A stretch of DNA of 40,871 bases from the NCBI GenBank assembly GCA_021791715.1, contig JAJYWB010000059.1, positions 1 through 40,871 of the forward strand, in the 5' to 3' direction. Under the pieces are notes generated by a model. It saw only the letters and a program-made list of their open reading frames with translations, did no database searches and was not told the origin of the DNA. This DNA is from Planctomycetota bacterium (lineage in GTDB: Bacteria > Planctomycetota > Planctomycetia > Isosphaerales > Isosphaeraceae). Position numbers and translations under genes: made by a program. Numbering within the stretch: the first letter of the stretch is position 1; each line of letters begins with the position of its first letter. Positions 16,401 to 24,563 of the stretch are shown here, one piece after another.

Positions 16401-19400
16401 ATCATGATCAGATCGGGGTTGTTGAAGACAGTGATCGTGCAATCGGGATCGCGGAAATCGATCACGTTCACCAAAAACTGGCTCAATTGCGCCAGCTCCA
16501 AGGGGCTGTCGACCGATGTCGCCGGAAGTACGTTTTTGAGCAATTGATACGATTCGAGGATCCATTTTTGACGGACGGGCTCGATCGGGTCGTTCGAGAC
16601 CGGGAGCGGATAATTGAGGTTGATCTTCCGGTCGCGGTGCGCCAGGCTCGGAGTTTCGAGCGGCGGAACGACCATTCCATAATAAAGTTGATTGAGATTC
16701 GTTTGGGACGCGAGCCCGCCGTTGTCGGTCGACTGCAAGTGGTTCGTGTACTTGAAATACTGACCGTTGGGATTCGCGGGATTGGCGTTGCCGTTGGCCC
16801 ACGACGGACTGATCAACTCCCACGAATCGGTCGAGAAGAGCCTGCGCCTCCGATAAGCGTCGGGCGAGTACTCGAAGCTGACCGGCGCGAGTTCGGGGAG
16901 CCTGCTGCGCAGCGCCATGCCGTCGGCTTCCTGCACGCGATAAAGCCATTCGAGATCGCTGTAGCTGAACGGTTCATCATACGGACCCGGATCGTAAAGG
17001 TTCATCTCGTCGGCCTCGTCGCGGTTCAGGCTGCCGAGAGCCAAACCGTTGGCGACGGGGTTGAGCGTCGAGTTCGCGTACGGAGCGGGAAGCTGCGTCG
17101 GGGTTCCGTTGATCGGAATCAGCGGGCTATCGGTGTTGATATAACCCGAGAACGTCGGGACGGTCGTGTTGCTGATATCCCACGGCATATTCGCCAGCAC
17201 GGCGCGATTGCCGCCGCGCTGATGCCGTTTACCCTCGTAGCCGTGGTAAATGTTGTTCGTCAGATCGGGAATGACGGGAGTTTCGGCGATGTACTGGGTG
17301 AACGGAAGCGCCGTCACGGGATTGGGCGAAGGATTGGGGTAGATCGCTCCCGGAACGCCGGGGGGACGGAAATATTGGAAATAGCTCACGCGACCCAGGT
17401 TGTCGAAGCCGCGACCGTAACCCAGAGGTCCCGCGGGAATGTGATTCCGGTTCACCAGCCTGCCGTTTCCCGAGGGATCGATCGGCGTCACGAACCGGCG
17501 GATCCGCTCGACGGGCAAAAGCAAACCGCCGACGTTATCATGAAAATCAGGGATCAAAACGTTCGCAAATGTTCCTCCGGGAGAAATGCCGATTTCGGGA
17601 AATCCCGAAAGCGGATTGCCGGGGGTAGGATTCGGATACATGTCGAACGTATCGAAATCGTCGTCGGTCCCGTCGGTTTGATACATGCCGTTGGTCGACG
17701 AGTAATTTCCTGGATTATAATTGCCGTTGTTCACATCCCCCCAGCCGAGCGACGCGGGGGATCGACCCGCGCGGATGTAATTGTTGAACGAGAGGAAGCC
17801 GGGAAGGGTCGTCGGCAGCGACGGATTCTGCTCGGGAATCGGCAACACGCTGGGAATGCTTCCCTGTTCGCCCCATCGACCTTTGTAGCCGGGGGTCGAT
17901 CGCAAGATTCCCCCCTGACCGGGAAGATCCATCAAATCGGCGATGTTGTTGGGCAGATAAATCGGATTGCCGTTCGCCATCACATAATTCGCGTCGCCGT
18001 TGATCGACGCGTTGGGAACGCTGTTGTTATATTGCGGACGCGTTCCCGTGAGCAAATTACGCAATTGCGTTTGCGCGACGGTGATCGGCATGCCGTTGGT
18101 GTAATTATTGAACATGTTCTGAAGCGGATTGGACATCCAGGGAACGTTATCCGATTGCGAATTGATGACGTTCGTGGATCCGAGCACGGGGACGACCATG
18201 CCGTTACCGTTGGGGTCGAACGCGTTCTGGAGGCCGTATTTGGGGTTCACCTCGTTCGCCGAGAAGCCGATGTGCGACGTGTGATCCCACGTCGGGTTTC
18301 CCATGCTGTCGCGCGATTGGATGTTCCCCGCGGTGTTGAGCGGCATCCGACCGTTGAGGCCGATGATCAAAAACGCGTAGAGGGGTTTGAAATAGCGTCC
18401 CGACGAATCGCGTTGCACGGGATAGCCGAGATCGAGCCAGACCGAATCGGTCACGCCGTCGCCGTCGTTATCGACGTCGTAGGTGATTTGTCCCGTGTTG
18501 GTGTTGGGGACGGGGTCTGGATACGTGAAGAGGGGGTTTTCGATCTGTCGCGGCCGAAGGATTTTCGCCTGCGACAAATTGGCTTGCAGTTGCTGCTGCG
18601 CCGTCATCGAGTTGTTGGGGGGGTAATTCGTCCAGTCTTGCGGCGTGAGGATGCTGGGACGGTGGAACGACGGGATGATCACGCTCCCGTCGGCGGACTG
18701 GATCGCGAGGAACCAATTCTCGAGATCGCACGCGTCGTAATCCTCGTCCATCCCCACCTGACTGGGATTGCCCGGAGTCGAGATCGCCGAATTGCCCCAC
18801 GTATACACAAAGTTACCGTTAACGAGAACTCGGCTTTGATAATTGACGATTCCGCCGTTGACTCGGAAATTGGCGTACATGGGCGCGTGGATATAAAGAT
18901 TCGAAGCGACGCCGCTGGGATCGGGCCAGTTGGGGTCGAGGTGATTGAGCCCCGCCATTCCAGGGCCGTTGAACGCGTGAAGGCGGCGGCCGTCGACCGT
19001 GAACGCGAGCGGAGTCGTTCCCGTCGGGAACGCCAGCGGTTGAACGCTGTTGCCGTAGGCGTTGGTGAGCGAGGGGGGAATGTATTGCGTCGTCGGCCCG
19101 AGGATCGTCAGCGAATTGAGCGGCGTCGCGCTCGTCACCGTGAAAACACGCACGTTCGGATATGTGGGATCGTTACCGGTGTTATTATCAATAAGGATTT
19201 CAAACGTTTGCGCCGCGGGGGGAATGACGGGGGCGATCGGCGTTCCGTCGGCGAGAAATCCGTTGCAGTAGACGGCGCGGATGATCCAGCGGGTGAAATC
19301 GTAGCCGAAGAACGCGGGATCCCCCGCGGGGATGTTGGTTGAGAATTTGTACGCGTAGACGGGAAGCGACGCCGACCCCGGCGGCTCGAGGTTGACCTCG

Positions 19401-19780
19401 GTGGCGGCGAGGATCGTCAACGGCCCCCCCGTGTCGGGGCGCGCCGTGAGGAATCCGTGAGTCAGCGGCAGAGTTTGTCCCGTGACGTACGACGTGTAGT
19501 AATCCGAGCCGTACATGTCTCGCGCGATTTCATGCCCGCGGATCGCCGACAACGGGTTGTTCGTGCCGTTGACGAGCTGATCCATCGCGAAATCCATCAC
19601 CTGCTCGGACCCCGGCCAGATGAACGAGATCGCGAAATTGCGCGCGCTGATCTGCGCCTGCCCGCTGAACGTGGCGAAGGTCACTCCGATCAGCGCGAGC
19701 AAGCCCAGCATCGCCAGGATCAAAACCAGGACGATGCCGCGGCGCCGTCGCTCCAAGTTTTCCACATACTTCGCGAACAT
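13484..19780 (-). CDS. giant GspK-like minor pseudopilin (2098 aa)
   Basis: Start ATG 19780 has agggag eight bases upstream. Residues 1-35 read MFAKYVENLERRRRGIVLVL and then a hydrophobic helix: a prepilin-type leader with Gly at -1 but Leu instead of Glu at +5, the hallmark of GspK. It occupies the K position of a G-H-I-J-K gene order. GspK caps the pseudopilus tip in type II secretion and is usually ~330 residues; this protein is over six times longer. The body is rich in Pro, Asn, Tyr and Gly with many predicted turns. A DxDxDG loop (YDVDNDGDGVTDSVW) lies near residue 440. The C-terminus is more conserved-looking (HQYAVWITVGFFEVT, FFVIDRTKITGFNDPYF). It may resemble the large A proteins of the prepilin cassettes of Verrucomicrobia; this is a suggestion from memory. 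It ends the operon. Confidence 0.8.
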   Translation of the reverse strand: MFAKYVENLERRRRGIVLVLILAMLGLLALIGVTFATFSGQAQISARNFAISFIWPGSEQVMDFAMDQLVNGTNNPLSAIRGHEIARDMYGSDYYTSYVTGQTLPLTHGFLTARPDTGGPLTILAATEVNLEPPGSASLPVYAYKFSTNIPAGDPAFFGYDFTRWIIRAVYCNGFLADGTPIAPVIPPAAQTFEILIDNNTGNDPTYPNVRVFTVTSATPLNSLTILGPTTQYIPPSLTNAYGNSVQPLAFPTGTTPLAFTVDGRRLHAFNGPGMAGLNHLDPNWPDPSGVASNLYIHAPMYANFRVNGGIVNYQSRVLVNGNFVYTWGNSAISTPGNPSQVGMDEDYDACDLENWFLAIQSADGSVIIPSFHRPSILTPQDWTNYPPNNSMTAQQQLQANLSQAKILRPRQIENPLFTYPDPVPNTNTGQITYDVDNDGDGVTDSVWLDLGYPVQRDSSGRYFKPLYAFLIIGLNGRMPLNTAGNIQSRDSMGNPTWDHTSHIGFSANEVNPKYGLQNAFDPNGNGMVVPVLGSTNVINSQSDNVPWMSNPLQNMFNNYTNGMPITVAQTQLRNLLTGTRPQYNNSVPNASINGDANYVMANGNPIYLPNNIADLMDLPGQGGILRSTPGYKGRWGEQGSIPSVLPIPEQNPSLPTTLPGFLSFNNYIRAGRSPASLGWGDVNNGNYNPGNYSSTNGMYQTDGTDDDFDTFDMYPNPTPGNPLSGFPEIGISPGGTFANVLIPDFHDNVGGLLLPVERIRRFVTPIDPSGNGRLVNRNHIPAGPLGYGRGFDNLGRVSYFQYFRPPGVPGAIYPNPSPNPVTALPFTQYIAETPVIPDLTNNIYHGYEGKRHQRGGNRAVLANMPWDISNTTVPTFSGYINTDSPLIPINGTPTQLPAPYANSTLNPVANGLALGSLNRDEADEMNLYDPGPYDEPFSYSDLEWLYRVQEADGMALRSRLPELAPVSFEYSPDAYRRRRLFSTDSWELISPSWANGNANPANPNGQYFKYTNHLQSTDNGGLASQTNLNQLYYGMVVPPLETPSLAHRDRKINLNYPLPVSNDPIEPVRQKWILESYQLLKNVLPATSVDSPLELAQLSQFLVNVIDFRDPDCTITVFNNPDLIMIPGTGNTPSQIGFVGQFTGGAANTRPLLQYGMEYSPIAFNEAMAYQFLANQSATTPERRIMFELVNTLTRSTGPIPNNPCDLNLNGWQVMVVSELNNTLVGTTNQPAPTGLYPDYSALPDPVTGQVYYNSTYFQTNIPGHQAGQPQTWPLGAQTAVTYPPVPGQSYSLPVPVPGLNNAGQTDPNAFYLCSSTPIYPQSEIPANGTNLSIDYFFPSNTLEGDLPVLPCSPTQAGYARQFVWLYLLRPLNPFDPTNSEGAPSDNGDGLVVVDAIRVPYIEGGGYLQQSPTGNQAIIGVNLIYSIERFQPYRGGHLIPQVSQTIPTLIPPYAFGYSEQSVPSSTISLNYGINTAVTNGNNKITQTFYHTLGFVNDQIDLWDYMPFHDRDFQSVAELTLVPGCPPGLFTKQFVETAPPLPNNNSTAVAMPNFYSTNTISGGWPPPYPASGYPFTQGVPRTYPYLVDNFWYTAVDGFFQGAGGISEPLPPNSVTAAPTIGGWGSAGWHMMMEYFEVPSSANGAIGAVALGSNFDWFRQDTKPGLLNLNLIIDQEVFLGLIDDPRLNVFPVTTAAPQIVTQMNLYGYPNASYTIPVYSSYYDYGYGLAPVLGLTAAFTDFLRLRSGGSNYLFSYGTGPVGLNFMPNSTNLPFSFNPMMSAERPYRALSYPDIDFTVMRPAALPPSALTSPVASYGGVVPTTYNYAPPPLSFAASGNILQFNTGVATSPLWVADPGWKNPYLTWMIDVGASTGTLHDYLTPPPPAPTAGTIVIPPPQPPPIPPRRLFQVPDYTYQSTATGGPPLYLSNATELGNQYINQFIVHPMLVNTAADLVAQTTAGLTNIAPPLPTTFVPPSSGTFFLGGNGTNRIDQRTHPEYRLEWMQKIMNLTTVRTHQYAVWITVGFFEVTRLGNPTNINPQTGLVQPLPDQLGGEIDLYAGKNIRYRSFFVIDRTKITGFNDPYFPNNFHNAVVYSRRIE

Positions 19781-19826
19781 GGGGGGTTCTCCCTTCGCCC
19801 GAGGATCGACGCGTACCGTCGATGAA

Positions 19827-21806
19827 TCAACGCTCGAAATTCGAGAAATCTTGATGGATCGTCATGGTTTTAACGCGTTCGTTCCGCGGATCGACGACGC
19901 GAATCTGCACGTGGATGCCGCGGAGCGGAACGGGATAGGGCGCCGAGTACGACGGATAAATCGGCTGCGCGAACGGCGGCCCGTTGAGTACGTTGTTGAT
20001 CGGAGTCGCGGGGACATTCGAATAATCGGTCGACCATGTGTCATAGGTACGCACCATTCGAATCGTCGCTCCCGACGTGTCGTTGTCGCCGACGTTCGCC
20101 AGGATGCCGGGCCACTGCGCGTCGGGCCGAAAATCGGACTGAAGCGGCGGCATCCGCCCCTCGTGACCGAGCGTCAACATCGCCAAAGGAGACGTTCCCG
20201 CGACATTCGTCGCCGCGTTCGACGGATACGTGTATAACGCGGGGTTCGACGCGTAGCCGAGATCGTAATATCCGGGAGTCCACAACTGCACCGACGGGTC
20301 GTTGGGGAAGATCGACGCGTAAGCCTTCACGTTGGGATCGTACGCCTTGACGTCGAAGCTCCGCACTCCCGTCAAAAGCAAATCATCCTCCCAGATATGA
20401 TTCCAATAAAGATTGCCCGAAGCGTCGAGCAAGGGCGCCTCGGGGGTGATGAAAAGCGGCGAACCCGCTCCGTCGGTGAACAACTGGGGGATATCGCGCG
20501 GGGGCGAAGTCATCGGCGGCAAAAAGCCGAACCCCGCGGGATTCGATAACAACGTTTGCCACGATAACCCGACGCTCTGATTGCCCGGACTGAAGAGCGG
20601 GCTGTTGAGCGATTGCACGGGATCGGTCCAATACGGCGAGATCGTTTCCCGCCATGTCGGGAACCCCCACCACGTTTGCCAATCGCCCGCGGGAGGCATC
20701 GGCAGGCTGTCGCCGACATCGAGCGGGCCGTGATTGAACATCGTCGGCAACCCCGCGGGATTGAGCATCATCCCGTGCGGATCGGGACTGTGCATCCAGC
20801 CGTAACCGATCCCGTACCCCAACCGATTCGTATCGGGAACCGAGAACGCTCCAGGATACATAAACGGAAACGGCAAGCGATCGTGTGTTGGAACCCGCAA
20901 TTGGATGTTGCTGGGGTCGTTGATCAGCGCCGTGCCGAGGATATAGGGATAAAGCGTGGGATAATAATCGGGGGCGCCGTTGCCGTTCAAATCGTCGGGG
21001 ATGCCGTCGGGGAGCGCCGCTCCACTCAGGTTATCCAGATAATCGTCGCTAAACCGAGGCCGAGCGAACCGCCATTGCCGGTTCGTCAGCTCGCCGAGCG
21101 AATTGGGTACCGGTACGACGTTCGACCCGTGCGGCGCGGGACGAGCCGAAATGTCGTTCATCCCCTGCCAACTCGTCGTGTAAAACACCTGGCTCGCGGG
21201 AGACATCGAACCAAACATATTTGTTTGGTACTGCATGTATTGATTATTCAGAATGTTTCCGGGCGAGAGCATGCCGCGGCGCTGGGGAACGACGAGAAGA
21301 ACGCGGCGGTACAAGTTGCCGTTTCTCAAAAAGTAGATGATCTCGGCGAATTGGCTCGCCAGCGTGATCGGCGTGAAGGTTTGATTGATCGGACCGCTGC
21401 CGTTCATCGTCATCGTGGGAACCCAAACCCGCCCCGTGAACGGCTGACCCGGAGGCGCCTTGGCGGTGAACGCAAGGCAATCGTCGGTGTCTTCTCCCTG
21501 TAAATCGGCGAACGAGTTTTCGATGTACTCGAAATAACCGCGCTGTTCGTCGGGATCGACGGGGGGATACATTTGAGTCGTCACCCCCGCGAGGTCTTGC
21601 GTGAGCGTGATCTCGACGCGGCGGAGCGATTCGTCAAGATGCTGCGCCGTCCGCGCGATCGTCACCGCGGAGGTCGCGGATTGAAAAATCCCCACGATGA
21701 TCGTCATGACGAGGAGCAATAAGCCCACCGTCACGAGCATCTCGACGAGCGTCACGCCTCGTCGGGATCGCTTGCTTCTCATTCGATCGGTCGCGCCGTA
21801 TCGCAT
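19827..21806 (-). CDS. GspJ/PilW-like pseudopilin (659 aa)
   Basis: A minor pseudopilin candidate. The leader MRYGATDRMRSKRSRRG is followed by VTLVEMLVTVGLLLLVMTII: Gly -1, Glu +5, one membrane helix. ATG 21806 is preferred to the in-frame TTG 21824; ATG 21782 is also possible, and no start has a strong ribosome-binding site. Residues ~30-70 (SAVTIARTAQHLDESLRRVE) match the extended N-terminal helix of GspJ/PilW. The rest is a large Pro/Asn-rich domain with a calcium-loop-like DDLNGNGAPDYYP near 270. GspJ is usually ~200 residues, so this is about three times longer. It starts 25 bases after the upstream gene stops and ends 46 bases before the GspK-like start, so the genes are surely cotranscribed. 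Confidence 0.82.
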   Translation of the reverse strand: MRYGATDRMRSKRSRRGVTLVEMLVTVGLLLLVMTIIVGIFQSATSAVTIARTAQHLDESLRRVEITLTQDLAGVTTQMYPPVDPDEQRGYFEYIENSFADLQGEDTDDCLAFTAKAPPGQPFTGRVWVPTMTMNGSGPINQTFTPITLASQFAEIIYFLRNGNLYRRVLLVVPQRRGMLSPGNILNNQYMQYQTNMFGSMSPASQVFYTTSWQGMNDISARPAPHGSNVVPVPNSLGELTNRQWRFARPRFSDDYLDNLSGAALPDGIPDDLNGNGAPDYYPTLYPYILGTALINDPSNIQLRVPTHDRLPFPFMYPGAFSVPDTNRLGYGIGYGWMHSPDPHGMMLNPAGLPTMFNHGPLDVGDSLPMPPAGDWQTWWGFPTWRETISPYWTDPVQSLNSPLFSPGNQSVGLSWQTLLSNPAGFGFLPPMTSPPRDIPQLFTDGAGSPLFITPEAPLLDASGNLYWNHIWEDDLLLTGVRSFDVKAYDPNVKAYASIFPNDPSVQLWTPGYYDLGYASNPALYTYPSNAATNVAGTSPLAMLTLGHEGRMPPLQSDFRPDAQWPGILANVGDNDTSGATIRMVRTYDTWSTDYSNVPATPINNVLNGPPFAQPIYPSYSAPYPVPLRGIHVQIRVVDPRNERVKTMTIHQDFSNFER

Positions 21807-21831
21807 AAGCGGATGCTCGCACAAATAAGAA

Positions 21832-23178
21832 TTAGCGTGAATAAATCACCTTGGGGAACACGTTGACGACCGACGGCATGACGAGCGCCGTGTTGATGTG
21901 GAACGCGCCGCCGATATTTTGGGTTTTGGCGCGCACCTTGCCGTCGATGAAGACCGTCATCCGGCGAAAACCCTGTTGCGCCGGTTGGCTCGTCACGCCC
22001 GGGATCTCGGCCGCCGACGACGATCGTTTGACGACGCGATACCAATGGCATCGCTGTCCGGGATAGAACGTCGTCTGGTTTTGGACGATCGCGGTGTTGT
22101 AGCGCGATTGGCTCGTCGCGCCGATTCGATCGTAGGTGACGTCGGCGACCCAACCCCCCACGCGGACGTCGGGGTCGGGCATACCCGTCGGCCAACGAAG
22201 CAGGATCAGGTTGTCGCCGCCGACGGGAAAACCGTCGTAAGCGATGTTCGTGCTGTAGCCGAAGATCGCCTGAACCGGCGTTTCGCCGAGCGCCATCGGA
22301 ATGCCGTACGCGAGTTCATAATTAAATTGGCGCGATTCGCACACGACGATATCGCCGACGAAGACGCTCGCGTTGGGGTCGTTGACGTCGATCTGCTTAC
22401 CCGTGAAGAACCACGAATATTTCCAGTCTGAAATCACGCCCCCGCCGCTGAGATCGGGGACGATCGTCGCTCCCACGCCGTTGACCGCGAGCGCGTTCGT
22501 CGCCTTGTTTCCCGCGGTTTGCATCACGATGTCGTCGTTCGACGCGAACACCGAACCCGCGACGTCGGGCGAATAAGGGGCGAGCGGAGTCGGGAACGTG
22601 TACGGCCAAAACAGCGGCGCGACCGATCCCGGCATGAAGTTGGTGATCCGTTGCAGCCCCCACGCCGAGGGAGGTGCGCCGTCGACGGGATCGTTGGGCA
22701 AAAGGCCGACGCCGAAGCCGAACCGCGCCTCCATCGCCATATGAGGATATACCCCCATGTTCGGCAGGAAACCGAGCGTCGGGCTCGGCTGCGCGTTCGC
22801 CCGCCAGAGCGGGTCGTAACAGACGGGCAAACCGGGGCCGATCACGGGCTGAAGCCCTGGAACCGCGGTGTTGATGAAATTGGGATCGACCGTGAACGGA
22901 TCGTAGGGCGGAAACGCTCCGTTTAAATACAAGGCGTTGTTGCCGTACCAGGACATCAAAAACGAGCGCTTGTCGAGCAGTTTGCGGCTGCTGAATTCGC
23001 CGTACGCGCTTTGCGCCAGAATCGTCGACCGCGAGTTCCGAGTCGCGTCCCGCACCCGCATCAGGCTCACGGGAAAGAGCGTCGCGAGCGAGATCATCCC
23101 CACCGCCATGATCAACAGGCTGATCAAGATCTCGGTCAGCGTGATTCCCGCGCGAGCGCGGGGTGAGATTCGGATCAT
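21832..23178 (-). CDS. GspI/PilV-like pseudopilin (448 aa)
   Basis: The leader MIRISPRARAG is followed by ITLTEILISLLIMAVGMISL, with Gly at -1 and Glu at +5. The stretch after the helix (FPVSLMRVRDATRNSRSTI) is typical of PilV/GspI proteins (LATLFPV-type motif). GspI is normally ~120 residues; here a C-terminal domain of over 300 residues follows, with no motif that I recognise except hydrophobic beta-like strands (DNLILLRWPTGMP). Start and stop overlap the upstream gene by ATGA (23175-23178), indicating translational coupling. Its place between H-like and J-like genes supports the I assignment. Confidence 0.82.
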   Translation of the reverse strand: MIRISPRARAGITLTEILISLLIMAVGMISLATLFPVSLMRVRDATRNSRSTILAQSAYGEFSSRKLLDKRSFLMSWYGNNALYLNGAFPPYDPFTVDPNFINTAVPGLQPVIGPGLPVCYDPLWRANAQPSPTLGFLPNMGVYPHMAMEARFGFGVGLLPNDPVDGAPPSAWGLQRITNFMPGSVAPLFWPYTFPTPLAPYSPDVAGSVFASNDDIVMQTAGNKATNALAVNGVGATIVPDLSGGGVISDWKYSWFFTGKQIDVNDPNASVFVGDIVVCESRQFNYELAYGIPMALGETPVQAIFGYSTNIAYDGFPVGGDNLILLRWPTGMPDPDVRVGGWVADVTYDRIGATSQSRYNTAIVQNQTTFYPGQRCHWYRVVKRSSSAAEIPGVTSQPAQQGFRRMTVFIDGKVRAKTQNIGGAFHINTALVMPSVVNVFPKVIYSR

Positions 23179-24563
23179 TTCACGTTCCTCGTCCCGGTTT
23201 GCGCTTGATAATAAGGCGTGTTGGGGTCGATACTGGAAAAAACTTCAATATCATTGGAAACGACCATTCCGGTCCGCGTGAACAGCGTCACCAGCTTGCG
23301 CGACGTTTTGAGGTACGTCGTGCCGAGATATCCCGGAGTGCTCTGCGGCATCGGCAACGTGTACGCGAGGCTCGGCCATTCGCTTTGAGGAACGCCGAGG
23401 CCGATATACGCGGGATGGACGTCGCTCCGCTCGGTGAGCCAAAAATGATAAAAAGGCGTTAATGTGAGCGTTTCCTCGCCCGAATACGGACCCGAGTAAA
23501 TCACCTGGCCCGAAGGAGTGACCATGAGCTCGACGAAACCCGTGATCGGGTCGACCGGGAGCCGAGATCGTTCGGGAACCCGCGGCATCGTCCCGCCGCC
23601 GATGCTGTAAAAACCGGTGTTGTTGAACGAGGTCGCGTCGATCACGACCCCCGCGGGGAGCGCGACCTCCTGGTTCGATCCCTGCACGGGGACGGGACGG
23701 CGGAGAATCGTGTACGGTTCCATCGGCTGGAGCGCGGTCAGCGATCCCCGGAACGTCTCGGGCTCGTACTCGTACGGATCGGTCGGGTAATCGAGCAAAC
23801 CGTCGCCGTTGTTGTCGACTCCGTCCGAAGATTCGTCGACGAAGCCGTTTTGATTGTCGTCGTAACCGTTCGTGAGATAAAGGAATTCCGAACCGTCGGA
23901 GGTCGGCGGAGTCGCCCCCGGTACGCCGACGTTGACGAACCGTTCGGGGTTGGGCTGCAACATCGGTCCGATCACGGTGTATAACTGCCCCGTGTTGCCG
24001 AACCTCAGCTTATCGCCGACCCGGATGTTCCAATACCAGTTCGTCGGCGTGTTCGGGATCGTGACGCCGTTATACAGTTGATATTTCGATTCAAAGATGA
24101 TGATCGCGAAATTATATTGAGGGGAAAGCGGATTGAGCGGGCCCATCGAGGCGTTCCAGTTGAACGGCGTGGGCGCCGCGAATCCCTCGCTGTAATTGGG
24201 GGCGGTTTCGAGGAGGATCATCCGGCTGTAAGCGAGCGGGCGGTATGGATCGGCGTTGTCGGGGCCGTAGAATTCGGCGTCGGGGATGAACCGCACGCCG
24301 CGCGGGGCGCGGGCTCGGATCGCCGAATCGTGCGCCTGCTCGAGCACCGCCTGGAGCAACCGAGCCCCTTCGCTCACCTGCCGCGACCGAAGCGCCGGAA
24401 GGATCATCCCGACCGCGACGGCGCTGACGATCAGGATGATGAAGATCACGATCATGATCTCGATCAGCGTGAACCCGCGGCTCGCGCCTTTCGAGACGAC
24501 CAATCGACGATCTCTCACGCCTTGATCGTTGGATTCGTGAATCGCGTTCGAACCGATTTTCAT
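23175..24563 (-). CDS. GspH/FimT-like pseudopilin (462 aa)
   Basis: A 29-residue leader ends SRG, followed by FTLIEIMIVIFIILIVSAVA: Gly -1, Glu +5. Next comes LPALRSRQVSEGARLLQAVL and EQAHDSAIRARAPRGVRF, the typical GspH/FimT continuation. At about residues 230-260 are two EF-hand-like loops in series (GYDDNQNGFVDES and DGVDNNGDGLLDY), which could bind calcium. Normal GspH is ~170 residues. The gene overlaps both neighbours by ATGA, at 24560-24563 and 23175-23178. Confidence 0.83.
   Translation of the reverse strand: MKIGSNAIHESNDQGVRDRRLVVSKGASRGFTLIEIMIVIFIILIVSAVAVGMILPALRSRQVSEGARLLQAVLEQAHDSAIRARAPRGVRFIPDAEFYGPDNADPYRPLAYSRMILLETAPNYSEGFAAPTPFNWNASMGPLNPLSPQYNFAIIIFESKYQLYNGVTIPNTPTNWYWNIRVGDKLRFGNTGQLYTVIGPMLQPNPERFVNVGVPGATPPTSDGSEFLYLTNGYDDNQNGFVDESSDGVDNNGDGLLDYPTDPYEYEPETFRGSLTALQPMEPYTILRRPVPVQGSNQEVALPAGVVIDATSFNNTGFYSIGGGTMPRVPERSRLPVDPITGFVELMVTPSGQVIYSGPYSGEETLTLTPFYHFWLTERSDVHPAYIGLGVPQSEWPSLAYTLPMPQSTPGYLGTTYLKTSRKLVTLFTRTGMVVSNDIEVFSSIDPNTPYYQAQTGTRNVK

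Noticed and set aside
16088..19342. A very long plus-strand open frame (over 1000 codons) antisense to the GspK-like gene
   Set aside because: Its product is Arg/Val/Asp-rich with no domain pattern, as expected from the complement of GC-rich codons; the minus-strand gene has a leader, a ribosome-binding site and an operon context.
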